A stretch of 48,745 bases of DNA from assembly GCA_902785425.1 (NCBI GenBank), contig CACZYP010000004.1, forward strand, positions 1 to 48,745. The letters are read 5' to 3'. The stretch is from an uncultured Ruminococcus sp. (GTDB lineage: Bacteria > Bacillota > Clostridia > Oscillospirales > Acutalibacteraceae). Shown here piece after piece: positions 9,139-18,325 of this stretch. How positions within the stretch are numbered: the stretch's first letter is position 1; the number at the start of each line of letters is the position of its first letter. A program made the translations under genes and the position numbers. The notes beneath the pieces are model-generated. The model saw only the letters and a list, made by a program, of their open reading frames with translations. It was not told where the DNA came from and did no database searches.

Positions 9139-9388
9139 GTTTAATTGACAATTGATAATTGACAATGGACAATTTCGGAACTCGCCTTCGGCGAGTTGAT
9201 TTTATATTTAGTTGATGAAAACCTAAAAACTATTCGCTGACGAGAGAGTACTATTATGTCTGAATAAACTAATATAAAACCAAGCACGAAGTGCTTCCGA
9301 CATTCGCCATTCCACTTTCCACATTCCACATTAATAAAAAAGGCGAACGCAGTGAGCCTGACCGAAATTGTCAATTGTCAATTGTCAG
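9139..9388. repeat. Modular intergenic repeat, copy 6
   Basis: A full copy: 7-mer block, AACTCGCCTTCGGCGAGTT word, core from TATATTTAGT to ACTAATATAAAA with ACTATTCGCTG, GCACGAAGTGCTTCC word, CCATTCCACTTTCCACATT block, AAAAAAGGCGAACGCAGTG word and 7-mer block. The last block encodes the C-terminus and stop of the nadD-yqeK gene. Confidence 0.88.
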
Positions 9389-10561
9389 CACTACTTCATT
9401 GTAGCACGCAATTGCGTTCGGGTCAATAGCTGCGTTTTTAAGAGCAAGATCCGATATGCTGAAAGCAAGTCCGTAGCGCATCGCTTCTTCGAGACTTTTG
9501 TTTGCAAGCGAGCGTATGACTTCTACATCGTCGTAATTTCGCTCGGCGCTCGTGAAGTCTGCAATGAAGATGCACTTTTCAAGAACGCTCATATTCTCCC
9601 TGCCGGACGTGTGGTAGCGAACGGCGTTTATAATGTCCTCGTCCGTTATATCCATCACGTCACGGATAAACACGGAACCCGATATCGCATGCCACAGCTT
9701 CGGGCTTTTACGTTCGAGCGCCGTCAGCGGAACATCGTGCGCCTCCATGAACGCAAGCTGCTCGGGGTGCGGAGTTTCTTTCGTTACGTCGTGAAGAAGT
9801 CCCGCAAGGCGAGCTTTCTCTTCGTCTGCGCCGTATTTCTTTGCAAGGCGAACAGCCTCGTCCGATACGTTGCAGGAATGAATGTACCGCTTCTCGCCCA
9901 TTCTTGCTCTGATAACACGTCTGAAGCGGTCGTAGTTTACGGTCGTTTTGTCCATGTACAGATAGTTTGCGTAGATATACCGTTCAACATCGCCGCATAC
10001 CATTTTCGATATAGGCTTATCTTCAAATACACTTCGGCGCACCTCGGTAGACGACAGGTCTATCTTCTTCATATCGAGTATGCACACCTGCGCACCCATC
10101 GACTTGTATTTTTCGCCGTATTCCGAAAGTGTAATGAAATCCTCATCGCTTCTCGGCACGGTACACAGCGTTGCAAGCTTGAATATCTCCTCGGGCTGTT
10201 TCCATTCGGGCAAAGTTATAAACATATCTGCGCCCATTATGAGGAAAAACTCGCTGTCGGGGTAAAGCTCTGCAAGCTCTCTGAGCGTATCCACAGTGTA
10301 GCTCTTGCCGCTTCGATGCAGCTCGATATCGCACGCCTCGGCTTTTTTTATATTCTTAGCCGCAAGGCGGCACATCTCGAACCTGTGCTGCGGCGAAACC
10401 ATCTCGTCAAGGCTTTTATGCGGCGACTCCGCCGTAGGGATCAATAGCAGCTTATCGAGCTTGAGCTTTTTCACAAAAGCCGCAGCCACAGCCGTATGCC
10501 CGTCATGGATCGGGTTAAAGCTTCCGCCGTACATTGCTATTCTTCGAAGCTTCTTCATCAT
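9371..10561 (-). CDS. nadD: NadD-YqeK fusion: nicotinate-nucleotide adenylyltransferase + HD phosphohydrolase
   Basis: Residues about 6-200 are NadD, which makes nicotinic acid adenine dinucleotide from NaMN and ATP in NAD synthesis. The nucleotidyltransferase motif GGSFNPIHDGH (12-22) and SSTEVRR (170-176) are visible. Residues about 210-396 are a YqeK-type HD domain (His228, HD pair 257-258 in LLHDVTKE), a family shown to hydrolyse Ap4A symmetrically. In Bacillus the two are separate neighbouring genes; here they are one 396-residue protein. Two tandem ATGs follow GGAG (spacings 5 and 8 nt). The C-terminal T-I-D-N-stop is encoded by the intergenic 7-mer repeat. Confidence 0.93.
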   Translation of the reverse strand: MMKKLRRIAMYGGSFNPIHDGHTAVAAAFVKKLKLDKLLLIPTAESPHKSLDEMVSPQHRFEMCRLAAKNIKKAEACDIELHRSGKSYTVDTLRELAELYPDSEFFLIMGADMFITLPEWKQPEEIFKLATLCTVPRSDEDFITLSEYGEKYKSMGAQVCILDMKKIDLSSTEVRRSVFEDKPISKMVCGDVERYIYANYLYMDKTTVNYDRFRRVIRARMGEKRYIHSCNVSDEAVRLAKKYGADEEKARLAGLLHDVTKETPHPEQLAFMEAHDVPLTALERKSPKLWHAISGSVFIRDVMDITDEDIINAVRYHTSGRENMSVLEKCIFIADFTSAERNYDDVEVIRSLANKSLEEAMRYGLAFSISDLALKNAAIDPNAIACYNEVVLTIDN

Positions 10562-10611
10562 TCATACTCCTTTCGGATCGTATTTGAACTCGTTCGATGA
10601 ATCTTTGTTTA

Positions 10612-10810
10612 AAATGTGGAATTAAGGAACCCGCCTGCGGCGAGTTGGATATATATTAGTCCTCATATAGATATATTTTATTCGCTGCAAAAAAGTTTGA
10701 ATAAACCTAGCACGCAGTGCTTCCGACATTCGCCATTCCACTTTCCACATTAAAGAACAGGAGCGAAGCGACTCCTTAATTGTCCATTGTCCATTGTCAA
10801 TTGTCAATTA
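10612..10810. repeat. Modular intergenic repeat, copy 7
   Basis: AACCCGCCTGCGGCGAGTT word, core with TATTAGTCCTC and TTATTCGCTG, GCACGCAGTGCTTCC word, CCATTCCACTTTCCACATT block, CAGGAGCGAAGCGACTCC word and a terminal 7-mer block next to yhbY. Confidence 0.85.
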
Positions 10811-10830
10811 ACAACGTGTTCCCATTTGTT

Positions 10831-11133
10831 TTATTTTTTCTTTTTAGGCAGCTCGATCTTCGGGTCTTTTTCGTTTCTCTTGTAAAGAACGAACTTTGTG
10901 CCTATTACCTGAACGACGTCTGCTTTGACAGCTTCGGCGATCTGCTCTGCGGCCTCTCTCGGGGAAAGCTCGCATGTTTCGAGCACCTTGCCCTTGATAA
11001 GCTCACGGGCTTTCAGTGCGTCTGCCGCCTGTTTCTCTATCTGCTCGCTCATGCCGCCCTTGCCGACCATAAGTATCGTATCTATTCCGTTTGCCATAGA
11101 GCGAAGAAACGCTCTTTGTTTGCTTGATAACAT
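10831..11133 (-). CDS. yhbY: YhbY-family RNA-binding (CRM domain) protein
   Basis: A single CRM-domain protein of 100 residues. These small proteins bind RNA and associate with pre-50S ribosomes. It opens with the family-typical MLSSKQRAFLRSMA and includes the conserved VGKGG loop (about 24-28), the ALKARELIKGKVLE segment and VQVIGTKFVLYKR. The tail is basic (PKKKK). AAGGTG lies 5 nt before the ATG. It sits in the ribosome and RNA maintenance run between rdgB and nadD-yqeK. The 187 nt gap upstream holds a 9 bp GC hairpin (11238-11264). Confidence 0.93.
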   Translation of the reverse strand: MLSSKQRAFLRSMANGIDTILMVGKGGMSEQIEKQAADALKARELIKGKVLETCELSPREAAEQIAEAVKADVVQVIGTKFVLYKRNEKDPKIELPKKKK

Positions 11134-11237
11134 ATTGTCACCTTCTCTTTTTCAATTTATTGTCCACAACTTAAGGATAATTATTCTGTGGTTCCCTTAG
11201 TCTCTTGAATAATTCCGCAGCTTCATTAAAGCCCATT

Positions 11238-11264
11238 GCAGGGGGCTTTCCGGTCGCCCCCTGC
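11238..11264. repeat. GC-rich hairpin between rdgB and yhbY
   Basis: GCAGGGGGC (11238-11246) pairs perfectly with GCCCCCTGC (11256-11264). There is no T-run, so it is a poor terminator. Nearby 11169-11196 carries ACTTAAGG and GTGGTTCC, reminiscent of ends of the long repeat element; this may be a decayed copy. Confidence 0.5.
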
Positions 11265-11320
11265 ACCCCTTCGGTTCACAAAAATTATGATTTAACTGTT
11301 AAGTTTTCAATATACACTCT

Positions 11321-11917
11321 TTATTTAAGGACTTCACTAAGCTTTTGAGAAAGTTCTCTCAGCGCTTTTCCTCTGTGGCTGAGCTTGTCTTTTTCTTCCG
11401 ATGAAAGCTCTGCAAATGATCTGCCGCCGTCCGTTATGAATACGGGGTCGTAGCCGAAACCGTTGCTGCCTTTCGGCTCATATCCGATAACGCCGAAGCA
11501 TTTTCCCTCGGCTTTTATCACGGTGTTCTCGTCTATTATACAGCATATCGAGCAGTTAAAGTGCGCCGTGCGCTTATCTTCGGGAATATCCTTCATGTTT
11601 TCAAGAAGCTTTGCTATCCTGTCTGCATCTGTCGCATTCTCGCCTGCATATCTTGCGGAGTAAACTCCCGGTGCGCCGTCGAGTGCGTCAACGGAAAGAC
11701 CGGAGTCGTCGGCAATTGCCGGCAGACCGGTTCTTTCAAATGCGGCTCTTGCTTTGATCTCGGCGTTTTCGGCAAATGTCGTGCCTGTCTCTTCAACGTC
11801 GCCGAGAGATATGCCCTCGCTTTTTGCCGTAACTGCCGTTACACCGAGGGGATTCAGGATCCTGTCAAGCTCTTTTACTTTGTTCTGATTGTTCGAGGCA
11901 ATGATAAACTTAGTCAT
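11321..11917 (-). CDS. rdgB: XTP/dITP pyrophosphatase (RdgB/HAM1 family)
   Basis: It removes non-canonical purine nucleotides (XTP, ITP, dITP) from the pool by hydrolysis to the monophosphate. The 198-residue protein has the substrate-binding start FIIASNNQNKVKEL, the catalytic ADDSGL motif, GSNGFGYDPVF and SHRGKAL. The longer reading frame begins 15 codons upstream with an Arg-rich stretch, but GAGG 9 nt before the ATG at 11917 supports this start, and family members begin here. It overlaps the ftsY stop by 8 nt, so translation is probably coupled. Confidence 0.95.
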   Translation of the reverse strand: MTKFIIASNNQNKVKELDRILNPLGVTAVTAKSEGISLGDVEETGTTFAENAEIKARAAFERTGLPAIADDSGLSVDALDGAPGVYSARYAGENATDADRIAKLLENMKDIPEDKRTAHFNCSICCIIDENTVIKAEGKCFGVIGYEPKGSNGFGYDPVFITDGGRSFAELSSEEKDKLSHRGKALRELSQKLSEVLK

Positions 11918-12830
11918 CTTTTTCCACCTCAAACAGCGCCTTTGCAAACTCATGCGGCGCAAACGGCTGCAGATCGTCTATCTGCTCGCCGACACCGATA
12001 TACTTAACGGGAACATTAAGCTCTTCCTTTATCGAAAGAACGATGCCGCCCTTAGCGGTGCCGTCAAGCTTTGTGAGCACGATGCCTGTGATGTCGGCAG
12101 CTTTCTTGAACTCACGAGCCTGATTGACGGCGTTCTGACCTGTTGTTGCGTCAAGCACAAGAAGCACCTCTTTTGCAGCGTCGGGCAGCTCTCTGTCTAT
12201 GATGCGGTTTATCTTTGCAAGCTCGTCCATGAGGTGCTTTTTGTTGTGGAGACGTCCTGCCGTATCGACAAGGATAACATCGGCGCCTCTTGCCTTTGCC
12301 GCCTGGATAGAATCAAAAACAACAGCTGCGGGGTCTGCGCCCTCTTTCTGCTTTACGATATCGCACTTGCTTCTCTGCGCCCATATCTCAAGCTGCTCGA
12401 CTGCCGCCGCTCTGAACGTATCGGCTGCGGAGAGCAGCACTTTCTTGCCGTCACGGCGGAGCGAATCTGCAAGCTTGCCGATAGTTGTTGTCTTGCCCAC
12501 GCCGTTTACGCCTATAACGAGCACAACGGAAGGCTTTGTGGAGATATCAAGCTCCTGACCGCCCTCGAGCATTTCCGCCATGATATTTTCAAGAAGACGA
12601 TGTACCTCTTTCGGGTCTGTAACGCCCTCTTTCTTTACCTGCTTTCTTAGCTCTTCGCATATTTTTTCCGATGTTACAACACCAACGTCGCCCATGATAA
12701 GAAGCTCTTCAAGCTCCTCAAAAAGCTCCTCGTCTATCTTGGTAAACGATTTGAGCATAGAGTCGATCTGTCCGACAACGTTGTCTCTGGTCTTTTTAAG
12801 ACCCTCCTTTATTTTAGCAAACAGTCCCAC
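11910..12830 (-). CDS. ftsY: Signal recognition particle receptor FtsY
   Basis: FtsY docks the SRP-ribosome complex at the membrane through a GTPase heterodimer with Ffh. The 306-residue protein is the NG domain with almost no acidic A domain. Motifs are the P-loop GVNGVGKTTT (about 107-116), DTFRAAAVEQL, DTAGRLHNK (about 189-197) and TKLDGTAKGG (about 253-262). The start is taken as the GTG at 12830, giving MGLFAKIKEGLKK, the family-typical opening; AAGGG lies 8 nt upstream, whereas it abuts the earlier GTG (12839). It is downstream of smc, as in many Firmicutes. Confidence 0.95.
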   Translation of the reverse strand: MGLFAKIKEGLKKTRDNVVGQIDSMLKSFTKIDEELFEELEELLIMGDVGVVTSEKICEELRKQVKKEGVTDPKEVHRLLENIMAEMLEGGQELDISTKPSVVLVIGVNGVGKTTTIGKLADSLRRDGKKVLLSAADTFRAAAVEQLEIWAQRSKCDIVKQKEGADPAAVVFDSIQAAKARGADVILVDTAGRLHNKKHLMDELAKINRIIDRELPDAAKEVLLVLDATTGQNAVNQAREFKKAADITGIVLTKLDGTAKGGIVLSIKEELNVPVKYIGVGEQIDDLQPFAPHEFAKALFEVEKDD

Positions 12831-12881
12831 TTTTTCCACCCTTTTCTTTACAATTATTATTATATTATATAGTCAATCGTT

Positions 12882-13060
12882 TTTTAATTGACAATTGACA
12901 ATTGACAATTGATAATTGTGGAAGCACTTCGTGCTTGTTTTAAAACTGCTGATTATAGATCAGGAGCGAAGCGACTCCGAAATTGTCCATTGTCCATTGT
13001 CAATTGTCAATTGGAATACAGGAGCGCAGCGACTCCGCAATTTTCCATTTTCCATTTGAT
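12882..13060. repeat. Modular intergenic repeat, copy 8
   Basis: A shortened copy without a clear core: 7-mer block, GGAAGCACTTCGTGCTTG word, CAGGAGCGAAGCGACTCC word, 7-mer block, a second CAGGAGCGCAGCGACTCC word and a TTTTCCATTTTCC block. Confidence 0.82.
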
Positions 13061-13108
13061 AATCACATAACTTCGAGTTTTCTTTAATCACAAGAAAACG
13101 AGTATGTT

Positions 13109-16100
13109 TTATTTTAAGCGTGAAAATCCCGCCGCTACTTCGCTTGAATGCAGTTCGAGCATTTTGGATACGCCTTCGTCCTGCATCGTAACGCCGTAGA
13201 GAACGTCGGCTTCTTCCATTGTGCCCCGGCGGTGCGTGATGAGGATAAACTGCGTTCTGTCGTTTATGCTGCGCATGTATCTTGCAAAACGCTCGACATT
13301 TACTTCATCAAGAGCCGCCTCGATCTCGTCCATCACGCAGAACGGAGCCGGGCTTACCTTCATGATCGCAAAATAGAGTGCGATAGCCACAAGCGCACGC
13401 TCGCCGCCCGAAAGCGATTCAAGATGAGCGACTATCTTTCCCGGCGGATGACAGTTGATGTCGATGCCGCTGCCTAAAATATCCTCTTCGTTCGTAAGCG
13501 ACAAAGACGCCTTGCCGCCGCCGAAAAGCTCTGTGAACGTTTCGCCGAAGTTCTTGTTTATCAGTGCGAAACGCTCTATGAAGATCTCTTTCATCTGCTT
13601 CGTAAGATCGCCGATGAGCGAGGTTATCTCTTTTTTCGATCTCTCTACGTCGCCTACCTGAGTTTTCAGGAATTCGTAGCGCTCGGAGACCTCTTTGTAC
13701 TCGTCTATCGCCGCAACGTTTACGCTGCCTAAGCCTTTGATCTTTGATTTAAGCTCCGTAAGCCTCTTCTGCGCCGCTGATATATTTTCTATCTCAGCCG
13801 CTGCCTGCTGTGCCGTTTTCGGCGTAAGCTCGTATTCGTCCCACAGCTTGTTCACGATATCGTTGTACTGCTTTTGCAGGTTGTCACGGCGCTCTTCAAG
13901 TCGTGACATTTCTCTTGCGATGTTCTCTTTTTCGTCGGATCTCGAACGTTCTGTCTTTCTTAATTCCGACTCACGCTTTTCAAGTCCTGCACGCTTTGAA
14001 GAAAGAGCTGCGAGCTTTTCGTTGTTTTCGGCTGTCAGCCTGCGCTTTTTGCTCTTCTCTTCGTTGTATTCACAAATGGTCTTTTCAAGATCGCTCTTTT
14101 TCTTATGCTCTGCTTCTATCCCGGCAAGGATCCTTTCACGCTTTTCTATGTTTGCATTTCCTGCAAGCTTTGCGTTTTGTATCTCTGCTGTGATAGTTTC
14201 GATATCCTTCTTGATGCCGAGCAGTTTAAGCCTGAGATCCTGAAGCTTCTTTGTAAGTTCCTCACGCTTTTCGCTCTGACGTGCGATCTTGTCCGATACG
14301 CCCTCGGCCTCTTTCTGAGCCGCCGCTATGTCTGTTTCGAGCTTCCACACGAGCTTTTCCGCTTCACGGCAGTGAGCTGCCGTTTCTTCTTTTCTGCGTT
14401 CAAGCTCGCTCTGCTCGTTCTTCACATCGGAAGCCGCCGATTCAAATACGGATATCTGACCTCTGCACGTTCTGAGCGCAGATTCCGCACGGAGCTTATC
14501 CTCGTTCACACGGTCAAGCTCTGCTCTGTTTTCGGTAAGATCGGCTTCCGCCTTGCCGCAGTCGGCGCTTACCGAAGTGTATTCCTTACGTGCTGCTTCA
14601 AGCTCTTTCTGAAGCTCTGCAAGCATTTTCTTGTCACGCTCGATCTCGCCTACACGGCTTAAAAGACCCGTCTTTTTGCCGAGCGAACCGCCCGTGAGAG
14701 AACCGCCTGCGTTTACTACCTGACCGTCGAGCGTAACTATCCTGAAACGGTAGCTGTATCTTCTTGCGATATTCACGGCGCTGTCAAGGTCTTCGGCAAT
14801 ACATATCCTGCCGAGCAGCGAACGGAGAATACCGTTGTAGCGCTCCTCGCACGAACACAAAGAGCTTGCTATGCCCACAAAGCCCGTGCAGGCTTCAAGG
14901 CCTTTCTCTTCAAGCTCTCTGCCCTTTATCGTGGACATAGGCAGGAAAGTTGCTCTGCCGGCGTCTTTGCGCTTTAAGAAAGAGATGGCACGCTTTGCAT
15001 CGTCTTCCGTTTCGGTAACGATGTTCTGCATTGCGCCGCCGAGCGCCGTTTCAACTGCAACGGCATATTCCGACGGCACCGTGATAACTCTCGAAACGGG
15101 GCCGTGTATGCCCGAAAGCACGCCGTTTCTTGATTCACGCACAACGATCTTTACGCTCTGTGTGAAGCCCTCAAGATTTCGCTCAAGCCCCTCAAGAAAC
15201 TCCTTGCGGCGTGTTACCTCTTTTATGTCGAGAGATATCTTCTCGCCTTTTTCTTTTATCGTTTCACGTTTTTTGAGTGCATTCTCAAAAAGCATCCTGC
15301 AGCCGCTTATCGTGTTTGTAAGCGTCTGCGCTTTATTCACGGCTTCGTCAAGCTCGTCTTTGAACGTCTTTTCGTCACGTCTGAGCTTTTCAAGCTCTTC
15401 GTCTTTCGAGCGTGCCGATTCCTTTGCAGATTCAAAACGTGCTTCAAGGTCTTCAAGATTACTTCTGTTTGAAGCAAGATCTGCCCTTGCGTTTGCAAGC
15501 TCGACATTAAGCGAAGCAAGACCTGTGGTGTACTTATTGAGAAGCTCACTGCTCTTGCCGTCGTTTTCGATGATCTCGGAAAGCTTTATAGTTGTCTCGT
15601 TGAATGAAGCAGTTTCCTCTTCATGCGATAATTCAAGCTGCGCAAGCTTTTTCTGCTTTTCCTCTATCTCTGTTTTAACGTTGTCGCTCTCGCTGTCTAT
15701 GAGCTTTAGTTCGCCGTTTAATCGTTCAACTGCGTCAAGCGTATGCTTGATGTTGTTCTCTTCAACGGAGATCTTTGCACGTATCTCGCTGACTTCTGTT
15801 TCGATACCTGCATTTATGCGGCGCACCTCGTCCATCTGAGCCGAGATAACGCCCTTTTCGGCATATATATCTTCGTTTTCTTTTTCGATCTCTTCAAGCG
15901 CCTTTACAGCCGCCTCGTGCTGAGCCTGTGCAACGGTTATCTTGTCCTGCTGCTCACGAAGCATTGTGCTTGAACGCTCTATCGTATTGAGCCAGAGGGC
16001 TATCTCCAGCCCCTCTTTTTCCTTTGCATACTCAAGGTACGCCTTTGCCTTTTCCGCCTGTCTGCCGAGCGGTCCCACACGCTCTTCAAGCTCGGTAAGG

Positions 16101-16681
16101 ATATCACGAAGTCTCAGCAGGTTTTCCTCCGTCTGAGCAAGCTTGCGTTCGGCTTCTGTCTTTCGGTAACGGTAACGTGATATTCCGGAAGCCTCCTCGA
16201 AGATCTCTCGTCTGTCCTCGCTTTTTGAAGCGACGATGGAATCTATCTTACCCTGACTTATCATCGAGTAACCGTCACGTCCGAGACCTGTGTCCATAAA
16301 CAGCTCATGGATATCTTTAAGGCGGACGCTCGCTTTGTTTATCAGATAATCGCTGTCGCCGGAGCGGTAGAATCTTCTTGTAACGGCAACTGTATTGCCG
16401 TCAAACGGCAGCGTTCTGTCGCTGTTGTCGATAGTAAGAGTTACCTCGGCATAGCCTGTTTTTTTACGCTTATCGGTGCCGTTGAAAACGACGTCCTCCA
16501 TCTTTGAGCAGCGAAGCGCTTTTGCTGACTGCTCGCCCAGTACCCAGCGGATAGCGTCGCTGATATTACTCTTACCGGAACCGTTGGGTCCTACAACGGC
16601 GGTGATTCCCTTATCAAATTCAAGCTTCGTTTTATCGGGAAATGTTTTGAAGCCCTGTATTTCAAGTGATCTTAGCAGCAT
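13109..16681 (-). CDS. smc: Chromosome segregation protein SMC
   Basis: The condensin ATPase compacts and segregates the chromosome with ScpA and ScpB. The 1190-residue protein has an N-terminal Walker A (GPNGSGKSN, 31-39), long coiled coils, a hinge around 500-660 (SGIHGPVSRVITVP...GGSLTGGS), and a C-terminal head with ABC signature LSGGERAL (about 1090) and Walker B CVMDEIEAALDE. The ATG at 16681 (MLLRSLEIQGFKTF, after an AGAAGAG purine stretch) is preferred to a TTG 10 codons upstream, which has no ribosome site. Upstream is a 600 bp repeat region, then the radical-SAM gene and rnc. Confidence 0.96.
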   Translation of the reverse strand: MLLRSLEIQGFKTFPDKTKLEFDKGITAVVGPNGSGKSNISDAIRWVLGEQSAKALRCSKMEDVVFNGTDKRKKTGYAEVTLTIDNSDRTLPFDGNTVAVTRRFYRSGDSDYLINKASVRLKDIHELFMDTGLGRDGYSMISQGKIDSIVASKSEDRREIFEEASGISRYRYRKTEAERKLAQTEENLLRLRDILTELEERVGPLGRQAEKAKAYLEYAKEKEGLEIALWLNTIERSSTMLREQQDKITVAQAQHEAAVKALEEIEKENEDIYAEKGVISAQMDEVRRINAGIETEVSEIRAKISVEENNIKHTLDAVERLNGELKLIDSESDNVKTEIEEKQKKLAQLELSHEEETASFNETTIKLSEIIENDGKSSELLNKYTTGLASLNVELANARADLASNRSNLEDLEARFESAKESARSKDEELEKLRRDEKTFKDELDEAVNKAQTLTNTISGCRMLFENALKKRETIKEKGEKISLDIKEVTRRKEFLEGLERNLEGFTQSVKIVVRESRNGVLSGIHGPVSRVITVPSEYAVAVETALGGAMQNIVTETEDDAKRAISFLKRKDAGRATFLPMSTIKGRELEEKGLEACTGFVGIASSLCSCEERYNGILRSLLGRICIAEDLDSAVNIARRYSYRFRIVTLDGQVVNAGGSLTGGSLGKKTGLLSRVGEIERDKKMLAELQKELEAARKEYTSVSADCGKAEADLTENRAELDRVNEDKLRAESALRTCRGQISVFESAASDVKNEQSELERRKEETAAHCREAEKLVWKLETDIAAAQKEAEGVSDKIARQSEKREELTKKLQDLRLKLLGIKKDIETITAEIQNAKLAGNANIEKRERILAGIEAEHKKKSDLEKTICEYNEEKSKKRRLTAENNEKLAALSSKRAGLEKRESELRKTERSRSDEKENIAREMSRLEERRDNLQKQYNDIVNKLWDEYELTPKTAQQAAAEIENISAAQKRLTELKSKIKGLGSVNVAAIDEYKEVSERYEFLKTQVGDVERSKKEITSLIGDLTKQMKEIFIERFALINKNFGETFTELFGGGKASLSLTNEEDILGSGIDINCHPPGKIVAHLESLSGGERALVAIALYFAIMKVSPAPFCVMDEIEAALDEVNVERFARYMRSINDRTQFILITHRRGTMEEADVLYGVTMQDEGVSKMLELHSSEVAAGFSRLK

Positions 16682-16728
16682 TTCTCTTCTCTTCTCTTTC
16701 GTAAACAACAATGCACGACGAACAATTC

Positions 16729-16780
16729 CATTGACAATTGATAATGAACAATTGCGGAAGCACTGCGTGCTTGATTTAAA
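16729..16780. repeat. Modular intergenic repeat, copy 9 (left part)
   Basis: A 7-mer block (GACAATTGATAATGAACAATT) and the GGAAGCACTGCGTGCTTG word. They are followed directly by core-type sequence of the long element. Confidence 0.75.
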
Positions 16781-16783
16781 CCC

Positions 16784-17083
16784 CTCCGCCTCGCTGCGCT
16801 CGCCACCTCCCCTTTCAGGGGAGGCTGCTAAAAATCGGCGGAATTACCACTGCCTCCCATGAAAGCAATGTCAACAACTTAAGAAATTTTGCCTGATATA
16901 ACCCCCTCAGACGGCTGCGCCGCCAGCGTCTCGGCTGCCACCTCGGTCGGTGCTGTTGCCTTACGGCAACGTCTGCCACCGGCAGACCGCACCCTTTCAG
17001 GGGAGCCAGCCAACTTTTGATAAAACCAAAGCCTCACCTGAAAGGGGAGGTGGCACGCCGTAGGCGTGACGGAGGGGTTAATT
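16784..17083. mobile_element. Degenerate copy of the long repeat element
   Basis: It carries CCACCTCCCCTTTCAGGGG palindromes and one 18 bp boundary repeat (CAATGTCAACAACTTAAG, 16866-16883). A core follows that is interrupted by a GC-rich segment (CCTCGGTCGGTGCTG..., about 16921-16995) otherwise found in an arm. The core ends GACGGAGGGGTTAA. The second boundary repeat and both ends are missing. Confidence 0.7.
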
Positions 17084-17087
17084 ATGT

Positions 17088-17335
17088 TTCGCTCCTGTTA
17101 TTAAGTGTGGAGTGAAGGAAGCGGCTGCGCCGCTTGGTTTTTATATTTATTCATTTAACAGTTATCTTTTGGCAGAGAGTAATAGTATGGGGTTATGAAG
17201 ACTATTACAAATCCAACTCGCCGCAGGCGAGTTCCGCCATTCCACTTTCCACTTTCCACTTTCCACATTATAAAAAAAGGCGAACGAAGTGAGCCTGACC
17301 GCAATTGTCCATTGTCAATTGTCAATTATCAATTG
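17088..17335. repeat. Modular intergenic repeat, copy 9 (right part)
   Basis: GGAAGCGGCTGCGCCGCTTGG word, core ending ACTATTACAAA, AACTCGCCGCAGGCGAGTT word, CCACTTTCCACTTTCCACATT block, AAAAAAGGCGAACGAAGTG word and 7-mer block. The last block encodes the C-terminus of the radical-SAM protein. Confidence 0.8.
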
Positions 17336-18322
17336 TAAAGCCATCTCGTATGGCTTTACTTTTACATCTGCAACCACCTTTACGGTGATCCCTCTTTCGC
17401 CTATCGCCGTGATGTTCGCCCTTTTCTGCCCTGTGAATTTTGAAACGCACGACGGCGCAACGTGAACTTCATATGCTCCGCTTTCTATGCCTTTTTCATC
17501 GCACAGCCTGAAAAAGCGGTCAAGCATCAGCTTGCTTTCGCACAGCTCACGGAATGCAGGGTGATAATTGTCAAACAGCATTCCGTTTATAAGGTCGCCG
17601 CTGTAATGAAGCCCCAATCGTATCACCTCTATGTTATTCTCCCCGAACATTTTGAGAAGTAAAGCACACAGGTCAACCGATTCGGAAAGGCTTGACGGCT
17701 TATACTCGCCTTTTTCAAACAGCTCGCCGAGCAGAGTTCCTTTTAGTGTCACAGTCGGGTAGATACGCACCGTGTCGGGGTGTATATCAATAAATCGTTC
17801 GGCGGTGTAAATGTCTTTTTCTCTGTCGCTTTTGTAAAGCCCCGTCATCATCTGCAAGCCGAGCCAAAAGCCGTTTTGCTTTATAAGCTTTGACGCATTC
17901 TCAACTTCCTGTGAGGTATGTCCCCTGAGATTCGCTTTGAGAACATCGTCGCACATGCTCTGCGCACCGAGTTCTATCGACGTTACGCCGTACTTTTTGA
18001 GTATGGCGAGTATCTCTTCATCTATCGCATCGGGGCGTGTGGATATCCTGATACCCGATACTGCTCCGCTTTTTACGTAACCGTGCGCCGCTTCGAGCAG
18101 AGATATCATGTAGCCTCGTTCTATTGCGGTAAAGCTGCCGCCAAAGAAGGCTATCTCATAGTCATAATCACGCTTTGAAGCAAGTGCCGTTTTTACGGCG
18201 CTGTGAACGTCTCCGGGCGTCGGCTGCGACAAAACGCCTGTAATGCTCTTCTGATTGCAGAACGAGCACTGATGAGGGCAGCCGTTATGCGGCACGAACA
18301 ATGCGATATTGCCTTTTTTCAT
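17315..18322 (-). CDS. Radical SAM protein (Elp3-like, smc/rnc-linked family)
   Basis: The 335-residue protein has the radical SAM cluster motif Cys15-x3-Cys19-x2-Cys22 (NGCPHQCSFCNQ) near its N-terminus, so it should bind a [4Fe-4S] cluster and cleave S-adenosylmethionine. The downstream IAFFGGSFTAIE and SIELGAQSMCDDVL stretches resemble the Elp3/oxygen-independent coproporphyrinogen oxidase-like group. Substrate unknown; a tRNA modification role would suit the neighbours but is inference. It starts 3 nt after the rnc stop, so the two are probably co-translated. Its last residues (Q-L-I-I-D-N-stop) are encoded by the 7-mer repeat, so the original C-terminus may have been altered. Confidence 0.85.
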   Translation of the reverse strand: MKKGNIALFVPHNGCPHQCSFCNQKSITGVLSQPTPGDVHSAVKTALASKRDYDYEIAFFGGSFTAIERGYMISLLEAAHGYVKSGAVSGIRISTRPDAIDEEILAILKKYGVTSIELGAQSMCDDVLKANLRGHTSQEVENASKLIKQNGFWLGLQMMTGLYKSDREKDIYTAERFIDIHPDTVRIYPTVTLKGTLLGELFEKGEYKPSSLSESVDLCALLLKMFGENNIEVIRLGLHYSGDLINGMLFDNYHPAFRELCESKLMLDRFFRLCDEKGIESGAYEVHVAPSCVSKFTGQKRANITAIGERGITVKVVADVKVKPYEMALQLIIDN

Positions 18323-18325
18323 ACG

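Noticed and set aside
12884-12920. TTGACA within 7-mer blocks as -35 promoter elements
   Set aside because: TTGACA occurs many times by virtue of the repeat unit, but no well-spaced TATAAT-like hexamer follows consistently, so promoter activity is not claimed.
16682-16711. Upstream TTG start for smc
   Set aside because: There is no ribosome site before the TTG, whereas the ATG at 16681 gives the family-typical N-terminus.
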